A stretch of DNA of 64,000 nt from Methanobrevibacter woesei (GTDB lineage: Archaea; Methanobacteriota; Methanobacteria; Methanobacteriales; Methanobacteriaceae). This document shows, piece after piece, positions 47,023-56,813 of the stretch. Location: positions 1 to 64,000 of the forward strand of contig NZ_MZGU01000006.1 of NCBI RefSeq assembly GCF_003111605.1, written 5' to 3'. The position numbers and the translations under genes were made by a program. Numbering within the stretch: position 1 is the stretch's first letter; each line of letters opens with the position of its first letter. The notes beneath the pieces were generated by a model. That model was not told the DNA's origin. It searched no databases and saw only the letters and a program-made list of their open reading frames with translations.

Positions 47023-47145
47023 AAAATATTGATTTCTAAATAGCTATTTAAATATTTTTAGAAAAAAAATAACTTTTTTAAAGGAGGTAATATAAAATAT
47101 AATTATCTTTATTTTTATCATTAAACTTTTTTTAGGAGAATGTTA

Positions 47146-48924
47146 ATGAGCAGAATATCTATTTTAGACAAGGAGAAATGTCAACCAAAAAAATGTGATT
47201 ATGTTTGTATTAGTTATTGTCCTGGAGTTAGAATGGAAGAAGATACAATAGTAATCGATGAAGATACTAAAAAACCATTAATTTCAGAGCAATTATGTGA
47301 AGGTTGTGGTATTTGTACTAATAGATGTCCTTTTGATGCTATTTCTATAATTAATTTACCTGAAGCTGTTGGAGAACCAATTCATAGATTTGGACAAAAC
47401 CAATTCGAACTATTTGGACTTCCAGACCTTGCAGAAGGAACAGTATTAGGTCTTTTAGGACAGAATGGTATTGGAAAATCCACAATTATGAGAATTTTAT
47501 CTGGAGAATTAATTCCAAACTTAGGAGATTATGATTTTGAACCTAAGAATTGGGATCATATAATTGAATATTATAAAGGTTCTTCACTTCAAAACTACTT
47601 TAAACAATTGTCTTCTGGAGAAATTAAAGCTATTTTAAAACCACAGATGGTAGATCAGCTTCCAAAAGTAGTCAAAGGAAATGTTAAAAATTTACTTGAA
47701 AATGTAGATGAAAGAGGTAAATTTGATTATGTCTGTGAAGAATTAGACCTTGAAAATGTCTTAGATAGAGATATGAAAAACTTAAGTGGAGGAGAACTTC
47801 AAAGAGTAGCTATTGCTGCAACTGTTTTAAGAGAAGGAGATTTCTACTACTTTGACGAACCTACATCATGGTTAGATGTATCTCAAAGATTAAATGCAGT
47901 AAAAGTAATCAGATCCCTTGCAGAAGATGGAAAATCAGTACTTGTAATTGAACACGACCTAGCTACTTTAGATGCATTATCTGACAACATCCATATTTTA
48001 TATGGTGAACCTGGAGGATATGGTGTTGTATCTGGAAGAAAAGGAGTTAGAATTGGAATTAATGCATATATCAATGGATTTTTATCTGAAGAAAATGTAA
48101 GAATTAGAAAAAATCCAATTGAATTCACAATAAGACCTCCAACTCCTGAAGATGAAGGAGATGTTTTAAGCAGCTATAGTGATTTAACTAAGGATTATGA
48201 TGGATTTAATCTGGAAGTAGATGCTGGAGAAATTTATTATGATGAAATTGTAACTGCATTTGGTTCAAATGGTATTGGAAAAACAACCTTTGCAAAAATA
48301 CTTGCAGGAGTGGATAAACCAACTACTGGTGAAACCAATGAAGAAGTCACAATAGCTTACAAGCCACAATATATCGTTTCAAACTTTGAAGGACGTGTAC
48401 AGGACTTTTTATACATGTATGCTCCAAGTTATGGATCTAAAATATTCAATAGTGAAATTATGGCTCCTCTTAAATTAGAAGACATTTTAGAAAAAGATGT
48501 TAAAACATTGAGTGGAGGAGAACTCCAGAGATTAGCTATTGCAACCACATTGTCAAAAGATGCACAGATTTATCTTTTTGACGAACCAACAGCATTCTTA
48601 GATGTTGAACAAAGATTAGTTGCTGCAAGAGTTATCAGAAAACTTGTAGAAAGTAGAAATGCTGCATCTTTAATTGTTGACCACGATATTGTCTTTATAG
48701 ATTACATCTCCGATAGAGCAATGGTATTTAGTGGAACTCCAGGATTAAATGGTCATGCATCAAAACCAGCAGATTTAAGAACATCAATGAACGAATTCCT
48801 TGGAAACTTAAATATCACATTTAGAAGAGACAAAGAAACAAAAAGACCAAGAGTTAATAAATTAGATAGTTATCTTGATCGTGAACAAAAAGAAAAAGGA
48901 GAATATTATTATTTATCAGATTAG
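47146..48924 (+). CDS. abce1: ribosome recycling ATPase ABCE1/RLI
   Basis: This 592-residue protein has an N-terminal two-cluster ferredoxin region ([27 protein letters not shown]). Two ABC ATPase halves follow: Walker [10 protein letters not shown] and GSNGIGKTT, and signatures LSGGELQR twice with hinge segments. It splits the 70S ribosome after termination. I use ATG 47146, 7 nt after AGGAG. ATG 47140 lies too close to it. Confidence 0.97.
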   Translation: MSRISILDKEKCQPKKCDYVCISYCPGVRMEEDTIVIDEDTKKPLISEQLCEGCGICTNRCPFDAISIINLPEAVGEPIHRFGQNQFELFGLPDLAEGTVLGLLGQNGIGKSTIMRILSGELIPNLGDYDFEPKNWDHIIEYYKGSSLQNYFKQLSSGEIKAILKPQMVDQLPKVVKGNVKNLLENVDERGKFDYVCEELDLENVLDRDMKNLSGGELQRVAIAATVLREGDFYYFDEPTSWLDVSQRLNAVKVIRSLAEDGKSVLVIEHDLATLDALSDNIHILYGEPGGYGVVSGRKGVRIGINAYINGFLSEENVRIRKNPIEFTIRPPTPEDEGDVLSSYSDLTKDYDGFNLEVDAGEIYYDEIVTAFGSNGIGKTTFAKILAGVDKPTTGETNEEVTIAYKPQYIVSNFEGRVQDFLYMYAPSYGSKIFNSEIMAPLKLEDILEKDVKTLSGGELQRLAIATTLSKDAQIYLFDEPTAFLDVEQRLVAARVIRKLVESRNAASLIVDHDIVFIDYISDRAMVFSGTPGLNGHASKPADLRTSMNEFLGNLNITFRRDKETKRPRVNKLDSYLDREQKEKGEYYYLSD

Positions 48925-48928
48925 AAGA

Positions 48929-49306
48929 TTATAAATCTTCTAACTCTTTTAAAATTGCTTTTTTTAATTCCACAACAGCTAGTTCTCCTTGTTCATCTAA
49001 CCTAGCGGAATCATTTGGGTTTAAATTTGCACCTACAACAATAGACTCCGCATCAATAGTTTTTTCAACTTTGACATCTTTTTCTTTTAATATTGTAGAT
49101 ACACAGTCATCTTTACATCCAGTAATAGCCACAACTGGAGCATCTTTTAAAATAGGGCTACATTGATTAGGTTGTGCAGAATATTCCGTAATACAAGCTG
49201 CAACAATATTATCTTCTTCCAATGCTAAATCAACAGTAGCTGCTCTTACAACTAAACCTAAAGGACTTAAACCACTACATGAAACTAAAGCTATTTTATC
49301 TCTCAT
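48929..49306 (-). CDS. DGC-domain-like putative zinc-binding protein
   Basis: The protein of about 125 residues opens with KIALVSCSGLSPLGLVVRAA and contains CSPILKDAPVVAITGCKDDCVSTILKE. This pattern of separated cysteines is seen in DGC-domain (PF08859) proteins with presumed zinc or metal sites. Function is unknown. ATG 49306 lies one base after the stop of the gene upstream, so the two are coupled; an in-frame TTG at 49315 is less likely. The redox neighbour suggests a metal or thiol role. Confidence 0.6.
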   Translation of the reverse strand: MRDKIALVSCSGLSPLGLVVRAATVDLALEEDNIVAACITEYSAQPNQCSPILKDAPVVAITGCKDDCVSTILKEKDVKVEKTIDAESIVVGANLNPNDSARLDEQGELAVVELKKAILKELEDL

Positions 49307-49307
49307 A

Positions 49308-50057
49308 TTAACCAACCAATTTTTTCTTGAATTTTTTCTCTAAAAAGTCATAACCTTTCTTAAAAAAAGGACAATTTAAAATACAATCATTACAGCCCTC
49401 ACTATGGGCAGTACATACCTTACGAAGCACTTTTTCATTTTCATCATATGCATTAAGCGGGCATTTGTTTATACATTTACCACAGGTTTCACAGTACTTT
49501 GCAGCCCATAACATATCATTTTCTTCTTTGAAAGGCAAATTATCAATAGAAGTAGATAACATGAAGAAACCCATGTTTAATCCTTCTTTAAAAAGACACA
49601 TATTGCTTCTAAGAATTACACAATCATTGGATTGTGTAGCAATGGCTCTTAAACTAACTTCATCATCTAAAGGATTAAGTAAATTAGCTTCAAATCCATT
49701 CTCTCTTAAAAAATCAGCAATGTCATAAATAAATCCCCCAACTTCCTGAAATTCATCATCAATTAATTTACATTTTTCTTTAGATGGTTCTAAATAAAGG
49801 AAGTCAGGACTCATTTCATATTTTAAAATAATTACATTATCAAAATCAATATTCCACTCTGCTTTAAAGTCATCACTTAATTTAGAATAACTTAAACCAG
49901 CAACACCTATTTCAAAGGCCATTTTTTTAAATTCTTCAAAAACTTCATCAGAAATATTTCTAAGAGGTTTTGAAGGGTTTGGAATTCTATAAGAATTAGG
50001 AACTGGAGAATGATATTTAAATCTTATATCTCTCCTTTCCTCAGTATTAGATATCAT
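49308..50057 (-). CDS. QueG-like iron-sulfur protein
   Basis: This 249-residue protein has an N-terminal domain like the epoxyqueuosine-reductase-type corrinoid/Fe-S proteins. A 2[4Fe-4S] ferredoxin part follows with CETCGKCINKCPLNA and CTAHSEGCNDCILNCPF. Archaea do not make queuosine, so the substrate must be another; related reductive-dehalogenase-like proteins are widespread in methanogens without known roles. It overlaps the DGC-like gene region and follows the aminotransferase by 3 bp. Confidence 0.6.
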   Translation of the reverse strand: MISNTEERRDIRFKYHSPVPNSYRIPNPSKPLRNISDEVFEEFKKMAFEIGVAGLSYSKLSDDFKAEWNIDFDNVIILKYEMSPDFLYLEPSKEKCKLIDDEFQEVGGFIYDIADFLRENGFEANLLNPLDDEVSLRAIATQSNDCVILRSNMCLFKEGLNMGFFMLSTSIDNLPFKEENDMLWAAKYCETCGKCINKCPLNAYDENEKVLRKVCTAHSEGCNDCILNCPFFKKGYDFLEKKFKKKLVG

Positions 50058-50060
50058 AAT

Positions 50061-51236
50061 TTACTTCTTTAAAGCTTCAACAGCTTTAGGGAATTCTTCA
50101 CAGAACTTTTTAATGCCTTCTTCTGGAATTGAAAAGCTTATACGTAGATATTTATCCCCAACTAACCGGCTAGTATATTCTCCTTCTCTTGTAAATATTT
50201 TTTTGTCTAATAAATATTCAGACATTTTTTTAGGAGAAATTCCAACACCAGACAAGTCAATAACCATCATATTACCATCAGATGGGTAAACCGGTAAAAA
50301 TACTCCATCAATTCCATCAATCATTTCTTTAATTAATTTTTGATTGCTGAAAGAAGTTTCCCTAATCTCACCTATCCATTGGTCTTTAGATTTTAATCCA
50401 GCCATTGCACCATATTGTGCAACTATATTTACACCTAAATCATTAACAACAACATTTTTTAAAACTTCATTAATTTCAGGTGTGGATATAACTGCCCCAA
50501 TCCTTAAACCAGCCATACCGAATATTTTAGAGAAACTATAAATAGTTATAGTATTCTTAGGAGCATATTTTGCAGCTACAAAATGTTGTCTTGCAAAATC
50601 CTTATAGGTAATATCATGTAAAAGATAGATATCGTTTTCAATAGCTATTTCAGCAAATTCTTTGATTTCTTCCTCAGTGTAAGCAGTTCCTAATGGATTT
50701 AATGGATCAATTAAAATAATCATTTTTGTGTTTTCATCCATATTTTCCCTTACAAGTTCTGGAGTTAACTTATAATTATTTTCTTCACTGTAAATTGGAA
50801 CATATTTAACTTCATCTGCAAATCTTTCAGCGAAAGTACCTATAATCAAATAACCTGGATCACAAGTAATTACATTATCACTTTTGTTTAATAACCCATT
50901 CATACAAATATGTAAAGATTCAGTAGCTCCAGCTGTTAAAAATACTTCTTGATTCTCTAAACCTAAGTCATCTAAAATTAATTGTTTTAAATCGGAAAAT
51001 CCTTCTGGAGGTGGATATTTACAATACTCTTTTGTCATTACACAATTAGCCATAGCTTTAGCTATTGTATCATCATGTAAATGATTTGTGTTTTGACCCA
51101 TCCAAATCATTTCTTTATCATTAAAAACATCTTCAAAAAAGTCATTTGCGCAATCATAACCTTTTGGAGGAACTCTTTCAATTTTATCATATTTCTTTTG
51201 AAGGGTATCCTCAATCCCCTTATTATCAGTGTTCAT
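50061..51236 (-). CDS. PLP-dependent class I/II aminotransferase
   Basis: The 391-residue fold-type I enzyme has FLTAGATESLHICMNGL (PLP phosphate region), LIDPLNPLGTAYTEEE (Asp for the pyridine N) and YSFSKIFGMAGLRIGAVIS (the Lys Schiff base in SK). It resembles aspartate/aromatic or histidinol-phosphate aminotransferases. The amino donor cannot be told from sequence. ATG 51236 with GTGATAATT upstream is favoured over 51245. Confidence 0.85.
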   Translation of the reverse strand: MNTDNKGIEDTLQKKYDKIERVPPKGYDCANDFFEDVFNDKEMIWMGQNTNHLHDDTIAKAMANCVMTKEYCKYPPPEGFSDLKQLILDDLGLENQEVFLTAGATESLHICMNGLLNKSDNVITCDPGYLIIGTFAERFADEVKYVPIYSEENNYKLTPELVRENMDENTKMIILIDPLNPLGTAYTEEEIKEFAEIAIENDIYLLHDITYKDFARQHFVAAKYAPKNTITIYSFSKIFGMAGLRIGAVISTPEINEVLKNVVVNDLGVNIVAQYGAMAGLKSKDQWIGEIRETSFSNQKLIKEMIDGIDGVFLPVYPSDGNMMVIDLSGVGISPKKMSEYLLDKKIFTREGEYTSRLVGDKYLRISFSIPEEGIKKFCEEFPKAVEALKK

Positions 51237-51319
51237 AATTATCACATATCATAATCTGAATAAAATTATTATCATTATATATCTATTAATTATAATTAAT
51301 AAAATTAATGGAAAAACAG

Positions 51320-52024
51320 CTATGAAATACCCCTGGAAGTAATTTTAAAAGTAGAGGATTTACCTTCTGCAATACTCCTATGCCTTTTTAAGGTAACAAC
51401 TCTCTGATTTGGTTCATCACCTAAATCCAGTTGCAGAATGACTTTACTCCAATATTGTAAAATAGTTCCACCAACAGCTTTAATATCATTGTTACCATCA
51501 TCATCAAAGGAGTTGTAAATCTGGTTAGTTAAAACAACAGCGATATCATATTGACGTGCAATCTTAGATAAGATACCCATCTGTTTACCTAACTCTTTAT
51601 TAAGTTTAGAAGACTTCATATCATCAACCCTATAAAGAGCAACCGCAGAATCCAATATAAGTAAATCCACATCTTCATGATTATTTCTAAGCCAAAATTC
51701 AATAGATTTTAGATTTTCATTTTGTTCTGTGAAAGTAGTTGGTTCAAAAACCATAATATTACTAGCTATTTTAGAAAAATCAAATTTGGCAATTTGTTTA
51801 ATTCTTTCAACAGAGATACCTCCTTCAGTATCTATATAAATTGCTTTTTTATTATTTTTAGCCACATTAACAGTTAAAGTTAAAGCAATATTACTTTTAC
51901 CAGAACCTGGTGGGCCAAAAATCTGAGTAATAGTTCCTTTTTCAATTCCACCACCAATAAGCTCATCAATAGAGGAATTTGTTGGAATTTTATAGTTATC
52001 TTCTAAATCAGCTAATATTTTCAT
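51320..52024 (-). CDS. radB: DNA repair and recombination protein RadB
   Basis: This 234-residue RecA-fold protein has no N-terminal HhH domain. It has Walker A GPPGSGKSNIAL (residues 36-47), Walker B DLLILDSAVALYR and L2-like DDDGNNDIKAVGGTILQYWSKV. That length and start (IPTNSSIDELIGGGIEKGTITQIFG) define RadB. It helps RadA in homologous recombination in Euryarchaeota. Confidence 0.94.
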   Translation of the reverse strand: MKILADLEDNYKIPTNSSIDELIGGGIEKGTITQIFGPPGSGKSNIALTLTVNVAKNNKKAIYIDTEGGISVERIKQIAKFDFSKIASNIMVFEPTTFTEQNENLKSIEFWLRNNHEDVDLLILDSAVALYRVDDMKSSKLNKELGKQMGILSKIARQYDIAVVLTNQIYNSFDDDGNNDIKAVGGTILQYWSKVILQLDLGDEPNQRVVTLKRHRSIAEGKSSTFKITSRGIS

Positions 52025-52057
52025 AATATAAACTTTGTGATAATTAATATAAAAAAG

Positions 52058-52639
52058 TTAACGTTCTAAAATAATAGGCTTCTCAGAAGTTAAATTAATA
52101 ATTGTAGATGGTTTATTTCTTTTTAGTTTACCTACATCAATTACTAAATCAACATCATGATTCAACTGGTCTAAAATTTCATCAGGTGTTTCACAAACTT
52201 CATGGTCAGACAAATTAGCACTGGTTGTTGTAACTGGGAATAAATCAGAAATCCTGCAAGCTATTTCATTATCAGGTATTCTAACTCCAACATGCTTTAA
52301 ACCACTTGTAACAACTCTTGGAACGATTTTAGTTTTATTTAAAATAAGAGTATATGGTCCTGGCAAAAATTTGTCAACATAAATTTTGTCCCTAGTTCTT
52401 AAATTAGCAACATGAGAAATTGCATCCTTACTTGAAACAATAATGGATAATGGTTTCATTAAAGATCTTTTCTTAATATCATAAATGCGACGAACAGCTT
52501 TTTTATTAAAAATATTGACTCCCAAACCATAAACTGTATCAGTAGGGTATAAAACAATACCCCCATGAGCCATTACCCTAATAGCTTCTTCAATAACTTC
52601 CTTATCTGGATTTTCATTATTTGTTTTCAATATTCTCAT
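52058..52639 (-). CDS. sua5: threonylcarbamoyl-AMP synthase (Sua5/YrdC)
   Basis: This 193-residue YrdC-domain protein makes threonylcarbamoyl-AMP for t6A37 of tRNA. It has GGIVLYPTDTVYGLGVN, KRSLMKPLSIIVSS, FLPGPYTLIL and VGVRIPDNEIACRI, all standard. I place the start at ATG 52639 with AGGTAA upstream; the frame reaches 52666. It lacks the C-terminal Sua5 domain. It is followed by radB and divergent from the AIP synthase-like gene. Confidence 0.9.
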   Translation of the reverse strand: MRILKTNNENPDKEVIEEAIRVMAHGGIVLYPTDTVYGLGVNIFNKKAVRRIYDIKKRSLMKPLSIIVSSKDAISHVANLRTRDKIYVDKFLPGPYTLILNKTKIVPRVVTSGLKHVGVRIPDNEIACRISDLFPVTTTSANLSDHEVCETPDEILDQLNHDVDLVIDVGKLKRNKPSTIINLTSEKPIILER

Positions 52640-52697
52640 TAAATTACCTAATTTATTTATAAACAATTATATATGATTAAATTCTTTATATATACTT

Positions 52698-53264
52698 ATG
52701 CTTGAAAGTTTAAGACCCCTTTTAACAAAAATATTGAATCCAATTGCTCAGAATTTAAATATAAATCCAAATATTGTTACATTAATCTCGCCATTTGTTG
52801 CACTTCTTGCAGCATACGGATTCGCAAATCATATGCTTATTTTAGGAGTAATAGCTATTTTAATAAGTGGATTTTTAGATGTTATGGATGGGGCTATTGC
52901 AAGATTTCACAATAGAACAAGCAAATTTGGAGCATTTTTTGATTCAACAATGGACAGATTCGCAGATGCAATAATTTATATCGGTATTATCTTTGGAGGA
53001 TACTGTGACTGGTTTGTTGGAATTTTAGCAATACATTCTGCAATTACCGTAAGTTATGTTAGATCAAGAGCAGAATCCCAGGGGGTTGAATGTAAAGTAG
53101 GAATAGCTGAAAGAGCTGTTCGTATGATAATATTAATGATTGGTGCACTTATAGGATATTTCACAAGTCCAATCTATTTCACATACATTATAATAATCTT
53201 AGTAATTTTATCTTACATTACTGTTGGTCAAAGAGTATATCACGTATGGAGGCAACTTAAATGA
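52698..53264 (+). CDS. CDP-alcohol phosphatidyltransferase, archaetidylinositol phosphate synthase-like
   Basis: The 188-residue membrane enzyme has the CDP-alcohol signature DVMDGAIARFHNRTSKFGAF then FDSTMD (D-x2-DG-x2-AR-x8-G-x3-D-x3-D). Its N terminus (LESLRPLLTKILNPIAQNL) and length match the archaeal AIP synthase, which makes the precursor of the inositol head group of archaeal lipids. No ribosome site is clear; a TATA at 52686-52693 predicts a nearly leaderless mRNA. It overlaps the DUF357 gene by 4 bp. Confidence 0.85.
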   Translation: MLESLRPLLTKILNPIAQNLNINPNIVTLISPFVALLAAYGFANHMLILGVIAILISGFLDVMDGAIARFHNRTSKFGAFFDSTMDRFADAIIYIGIIFGGYCDWFVGILAIHSAITVSYVRSRAESQGVECKVGIAERAVRMIILMIGALIGYFTSPIYFTYIIIILVILSYITVGQRVYHVWRQLK

Positions 53265-53503
53265 ACGATTTAGAAAGTGCTGAAAAAATAGCTATTGATA
53301 TTGAGAAATTAGAACGTAATTTAAAACAAGTGGCTCACATAACATTTGAAGGCAGCGAAAAAGAAGTTTATGACAGAGCTATAGACTATAAAAACGATTC
53401 AAAATATTATCTTGAAAAAGAAGACATACGTACTGCCTTTGGATGCATTGAATATAGTCACGGACTTTTAGATGCATTAAGAATGATACATGGACTTATC
53501 TAG
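53261..53503 (+). CDS. DUF357 protein
   Basis: This 80-residue protein of mostly helices (AEKIAIDIEKLERNLKQVA, VYDRAIDYKNDSKYYLEKED, RTAFGCIEYSHGLLDALRM) fits DUF357, an archaeal family without known function. It is translationally coupled to the lipid enzyme by ATGA overlap. It is followed by the A-rich end of the minus-strand ABC gene. Confidence 0.8.
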   Translation: MNDLESAEKIAIDIEKLERNLKQVAHITFEGSEKEVYDRAIDYKNDSKYYLEKEDIRTAFGCIEYSHGLLDALRMIHGLI

Positions 53504-53546
53504 TCCACTATTTTTTATTTTATTTAAAAAAAAAGAAAAAAAAGGA

Positions 53547-54251
53547 TTAGTTAATACTAATCTCACTATTTAATAGAGAACCTTCAGATCCATCAATTAT
53601 TTTTCCATCTAAAACTTCTATTACTCTATCTGCTAATTTAGCAACATTCATATCATGAGTAACAACAATTAAAGTTACATTCTCTTCTTTATGAAGTTTT
53701 GTTAACTGTTTTAGAATTTTATTACTTGTTTTAGAGTCCAAAGATCCAGTAGGTTCATCTGCCAAAATTATAGAGGGTTCATTAGCTAATGCCCTTGCAA
53801 TAGCTACTCTTTGTCTTTCCCCACCAGATAATTTATTTGGCATTTGTTTTGCTTTATCTTTAAGACCAACAATATCTAAAAGATTTAAAGCTCTTTCACG
53901 CATTTGTTTAGAAGACCAATCTTTAGTAAACATTGGAATTTCAACATTTTCAACAACAGAGATATTAGGAATTAAATTATGGAGCTGGAATATGAATCCC
54001 AATTTATCTCCCCTAAACTCATTTAATTTAGTGTTAGAAAGTAAATCATAACCAGCAACATTAATTGAACCACTATCTGGTAAATCAAGAGCCCCTAACA
54101 TATTTAACAATGTGGATTTCCCAGAACCTGAAGGACCTATAATTGAAACAAATTCTCCTTCTTCAATTGTTAAATCAATTCCATTTAAAGCTTTAATATG
54201 GCCATCTTCATAAGATTTTTTTAGATTTTTAATTTCAATTATATTAGCCAT
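53547..54251 (-). CDS. MacB/LolD-type ABC transporter ATP-binding protein
   Basis: This 234-residue ATPase has Walker A GPSGSGKST, Q-loop FIFQLHNLIP, signature LSGGERQRVAIARAL and Walker B IILADEPTGSLDSKT. It belongs to the LolD/MacB group that works with FtsX-like permeases. ATG 54251 follows AGGTGA by 5 nt; GTG 54260 lies in that site. It is coupled to the permease gene upstream. Confidence 0.92.
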   Translation of the reverse strand: MANIIEIKNLKKSYEDGHIKALNGIDLTIEEGEFVSIIGPSGSGKSTLLNMLGALDLPDSGSINVAGYDLLSNTKLNEFRGDKLGFIFQLHNLIPNISVVENVEIPMFTKDWSSKQMRERALNLLDIVGLKDKAKQMPNKLSGGERQRVAIARALANEPSIILADEPTGSLDSKTSNKILKQLTKLHKEENVTLIVVTHDMNVAKLADRVIEVLDGKIIDGSEGSLLNSEISIN

Positions 54252-54260
54252 GTTACTCAC

Positions 54261-55388
54261 CTATTCATACCTCAATGCTTCAGTTGGAGGAAGTTTAATT
54301 GCTTTAATAGCTGGATATAAACCACCTAAAATACCTACAACAATAGCTATTGCAAATGCCTGTACAAATATGTCAATTGTATAAACAGGAGTCATACCTC
54401 CAAGTAAATTAAGGGAAGTAAATAATTCAACAACAATTACTCCAACAATTGAACCAACAACACCTGCAAATAAAGTAATTACAATTGATTCGCCAATAAT
54501 CATTCCAAGGATTCTTTTTCCAGACCATCCAACTGCCTTTAAAACACCAAGCTCTCTAGTTCTTTCAAGAACGGACATTAACATAGTATTAATAATACCA
54601 ACAGCACCAATGATAATAGCTAAAAGTGAAATACCCCAACTAGCACCATTAAGCATGTCAATCATGTCTCCAACCATTGCCATATCAGATAAAGATGTGA
54701 CTGTAGTTAAATTATCACCATATTGGTTAGTAATATCATCTGCTACTGCATCCACATCATAATCTGGATTAACTTTAACAAATATGGCAGTTATATTGCC
54801 TTCATCTTGAACTAACTCTTGAGTCTTTCCTAAATCCATAAATAAACTCATATCTTGATTTGAATTACCAGATTCAAAGATTCCTACAACATCATAATCC
54901 TCTTGTCCAATAGTTACGGAGTCACCAACATCAATATCTTCATTTTCAGCCATTACTTTACCAACTACAACTTCAGAGCTATTTTTATCAAATAGTTCTC
55001 CATCAGTAATAGTTAAATCGGCAAAACTTACATCATCACGGTCAATTCCAACAATTGAAAGCATAGGAATCTCCTGTGATGTCAGCATTGTTGAATAAAC
55101 TCCAACCGATTGATCAACACCACTAACATTGTTTACTTTATCAATCCAATCTTCACTAACCGTTGCTGTTCCAAAAGATGTAGCTTGCGCTGAAGCAGAT
55201 TCTGAACCCACAATAGTGATATCAGTACCTCCTGAGTGCAAAGTATCTTCAGCACTGGCAATTAAACCATTTGTAATTCCACCTAAAGCAACAATAGTAG
55301 CTAATCCAATACCTATTCCAATAATAGCTAAAAGAGCCCTACTTTTATTCCTAAAGGGGTTTTTAACAATCAACGATAAAAATGACAT
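54261..55388 (-). CDS. MacB/FtsX-like ABC transporter permease
   Basis: The 375-residue protein has one N-terminal segment, a large external MacB-like periplasmic core domain (about residues 45-235) and three C-terminal segments (SLLAIIIGAVGIINTMLM, SIVITLFAGVVGSIVGVIVV, FAIAIVVGILGGLYPAIKA). The core contains ELGVLKAVGWSGKRILGMI, the FtsX family coupling loop. In Archaea such pairs probably extract lipids or peptides or act in mechanotransmission, not tripartite efflux. The substrate is unknown. Confidence 0.9.
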   Translation of the reverse strand: MSFLSLIVKNPFRNKSRALLAIIGIGIGLATIVALGGITNGLIASAEDTLHSGGTDITIVGSESASAQATSFGTATVSEDWIDKVNNVSGVDQSVGVYSTMLTSQEIPMLSIVGIDRDDVSFADLTITDGELFDKNSSEVVVGKVMAENEDIDVGDSVTIGQEDYDVVGIFESGNSNQDMSLFMDLGKTQELVQDEGNITAIFVKVNPDYDVDAVADDITNQYGDNLTTVTSLSDMAMVGDMIDMLNGASWGISLLAIIIGAVGIINTMLMSVLERTRELGVLKAVGWSGKRILGMIIGESIVITLFAGVVGSIVGVIVVELFTSLNLLGGMTPVYTIDIFVQAFAIAIVVGILGGLYPAIKAIKLPPTEALRYE

Positions 55389-55440
55389 GATTAATTTTTT
55401 GTAGTGAAATATTATATAAAATTAACCACCATAAAAAAAT

Positions 55441-55683
55441 ATGAAAAAAGAACTTTTATCAAATATCTCAAAAATCCATACTACAGAATTAGGCATTGAA
55501 AGAATAAAAAAGAACTTAGATATAGATGTAGAAAATGTAGTGGAATACTGTATAAATTTAATAAAAAAAGAAAATTCACAAATAAAATGCAAAGGTAAAA
55601 ATTACTATATTCAAATAGATAACATAGAATTAACAATTAATAAAACTAGTTATACCATAATTACGGCACATAAAAAAAAGTAA
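55441..55683 (+). CDS. DUF3781 protein
   Basis: The 80-residue protein has the family pattern IHTTELGIERIKKNLDID ... YCINLIKKE ... KGKNYYIQID ... TSYTIITAHKKK. DUF3781 is found mainly in Firmicutes and some gut archaea, so gain from gut bacteria is possible. Its function is unknown. It starts right after the A-run of a short region divergent from the permease. Confidence 0.8.
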   Translation: MKKELLSNISKIHTTELGIERIKKNLDIDVENVVEYCINLIKKENSQIKCKGKNYYIQIDNIELTINKTSYTIITAHKKK

Positions 55684-55699
55684 ATTAGATATGGATTAA

Positions 55700-56794
55700 T
55701 TATTCCATATCTTCGAATCTTTTTTCGAGTTTTTCCATTACACCAGGTAATGAAGTGTATTCCATTTCTTCAGCAGGTAATCTGTGAGGTTCAAATGGAC
55801 CATGTCTTCTGATGTAAGTAGCTATTTCAGCTGCTTCTTTTCTTGTTGGGTCAAATGCAGGGTCATCGAATAAGTCAACAGGACCAATTAATTTAGCATC
55901 TGCAACTTGGAAACCTAAACCAACAACTCTAGGAGGTCCATCAAATCTAATTGGATTTGCTTCAAGTTCTGAAACAGGCATCATAGGACCATTGTGGGAC
56001 CCTCTCATCCATCCACTTACCATGTGAGGGAATGCAAATGGTTCAACACATTCACCATTAGCAGGGAAACCAGATTGTGCTCTTACAATAGCTACAGGGT
56101 CATCTTTACCTACGTATTCACCAGCCATTAAGTTTAATTTTTCAGTACTTACAGCAGCAGCGATTTCACCATTTTTCTTGAATACTCTTTTAATTACATA
56201 TCTTCCAGTGGAACCAATTAATGCAAGTAAGTCATACATTTCTTCAGGACATTTTAATAATACTTTTCTATGTTCAATTACATCAAACACTTCAAAAGTA
56301 AATCCATCGTGTAAACTTGGATCGATTACTAATCCTGCAGTGTTAAATGGATCTGCAAAGATTTTAAAGAGAGGTAAATTGAAAGCACCAGGTTCAGTTT
56401 TATCACAGCAATATACAATTACTGGGTCACTTGGTCTTTCTTTAAATTCCATTTCAGCACATCCTGGACCCATACCTTTGATGTTTCCAGAGAAAGTATC
56501 GGATAACAAGTCTTGACCTGCACCATATAATTTCAATTCACGTGCTCTTTCAGTAGCTTTTAAAAATGCATTATATGCAGTTTCATGTACTTCTTCATTT
56601 TCTACACCATTGGTGTGAGTCATGATTAAATCAATGTCGTCACCACAACGACCAATATAATAGTCAGATAAAATATTAGATTCTAAAGCATCGTTTAAAA
56701 CTTCTTCACAAATGTCGATTAATTCTGGATGTGCAACACAGTGACCAGAAACACTACCAATATCTGCTTTAATTACACTTACAGTTGTTTTCAT
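55700..56794 (-). CDS. fbp: fructose 1,6-bisphosphate aldolase/phosphatase
   Basis: This 364-residue archaeal type V FBPase is the bifunctional enzyme that condenses triose phosphates and dephosphorylates FBP, making gluconeogenesis one-way. Family marks are TTVSVIKADIGSVSGHCVAHP, GRCGDDIDLIMTH, GNIKGMGPGCAEMEF, YVGKDDPVAIVRAQSGFPANGE and MVSGWMRGSHNGPMMPV. AGGTG precedes the ATG. The leader contains several hairpins. Confidence 0.97.
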   Translation of the reverse strand: MKTTVSVIKADIGSVSGHCVAHPELIDICEEVLNDALESNILSDYYIGRCGDDIDLIMTHTNGVENEEVHETAYNAFLKATERARELKLYGAGQDLLSDTFSGNIKGMGPGCAEMEFKERPSDPVIVYCCDKTEPGAFNLPLFKIFADPFNTAGLVIDPSLHDGFTFEVFDVIEHRKVLLKCPEEMYDLLALIGSTGRYVIKRVFKKNGEIAAAVSTEKLNLMAGEYVGKDDPVAIVRAQSGFPANGECVEPFAFPHMVSGWMRGSHNGPMMPVSELEANPIRFDGPPRVVGLGFQVADAKLIGPVDLFDDPAFDPTRKEAAEIATYIRRHGPFEPHRLPAEEMEYTSLPGVMEKLEKRFEDME

Positions 56795-56813
56795 TTAAAC
56801 ACCTCAGTTTAAA

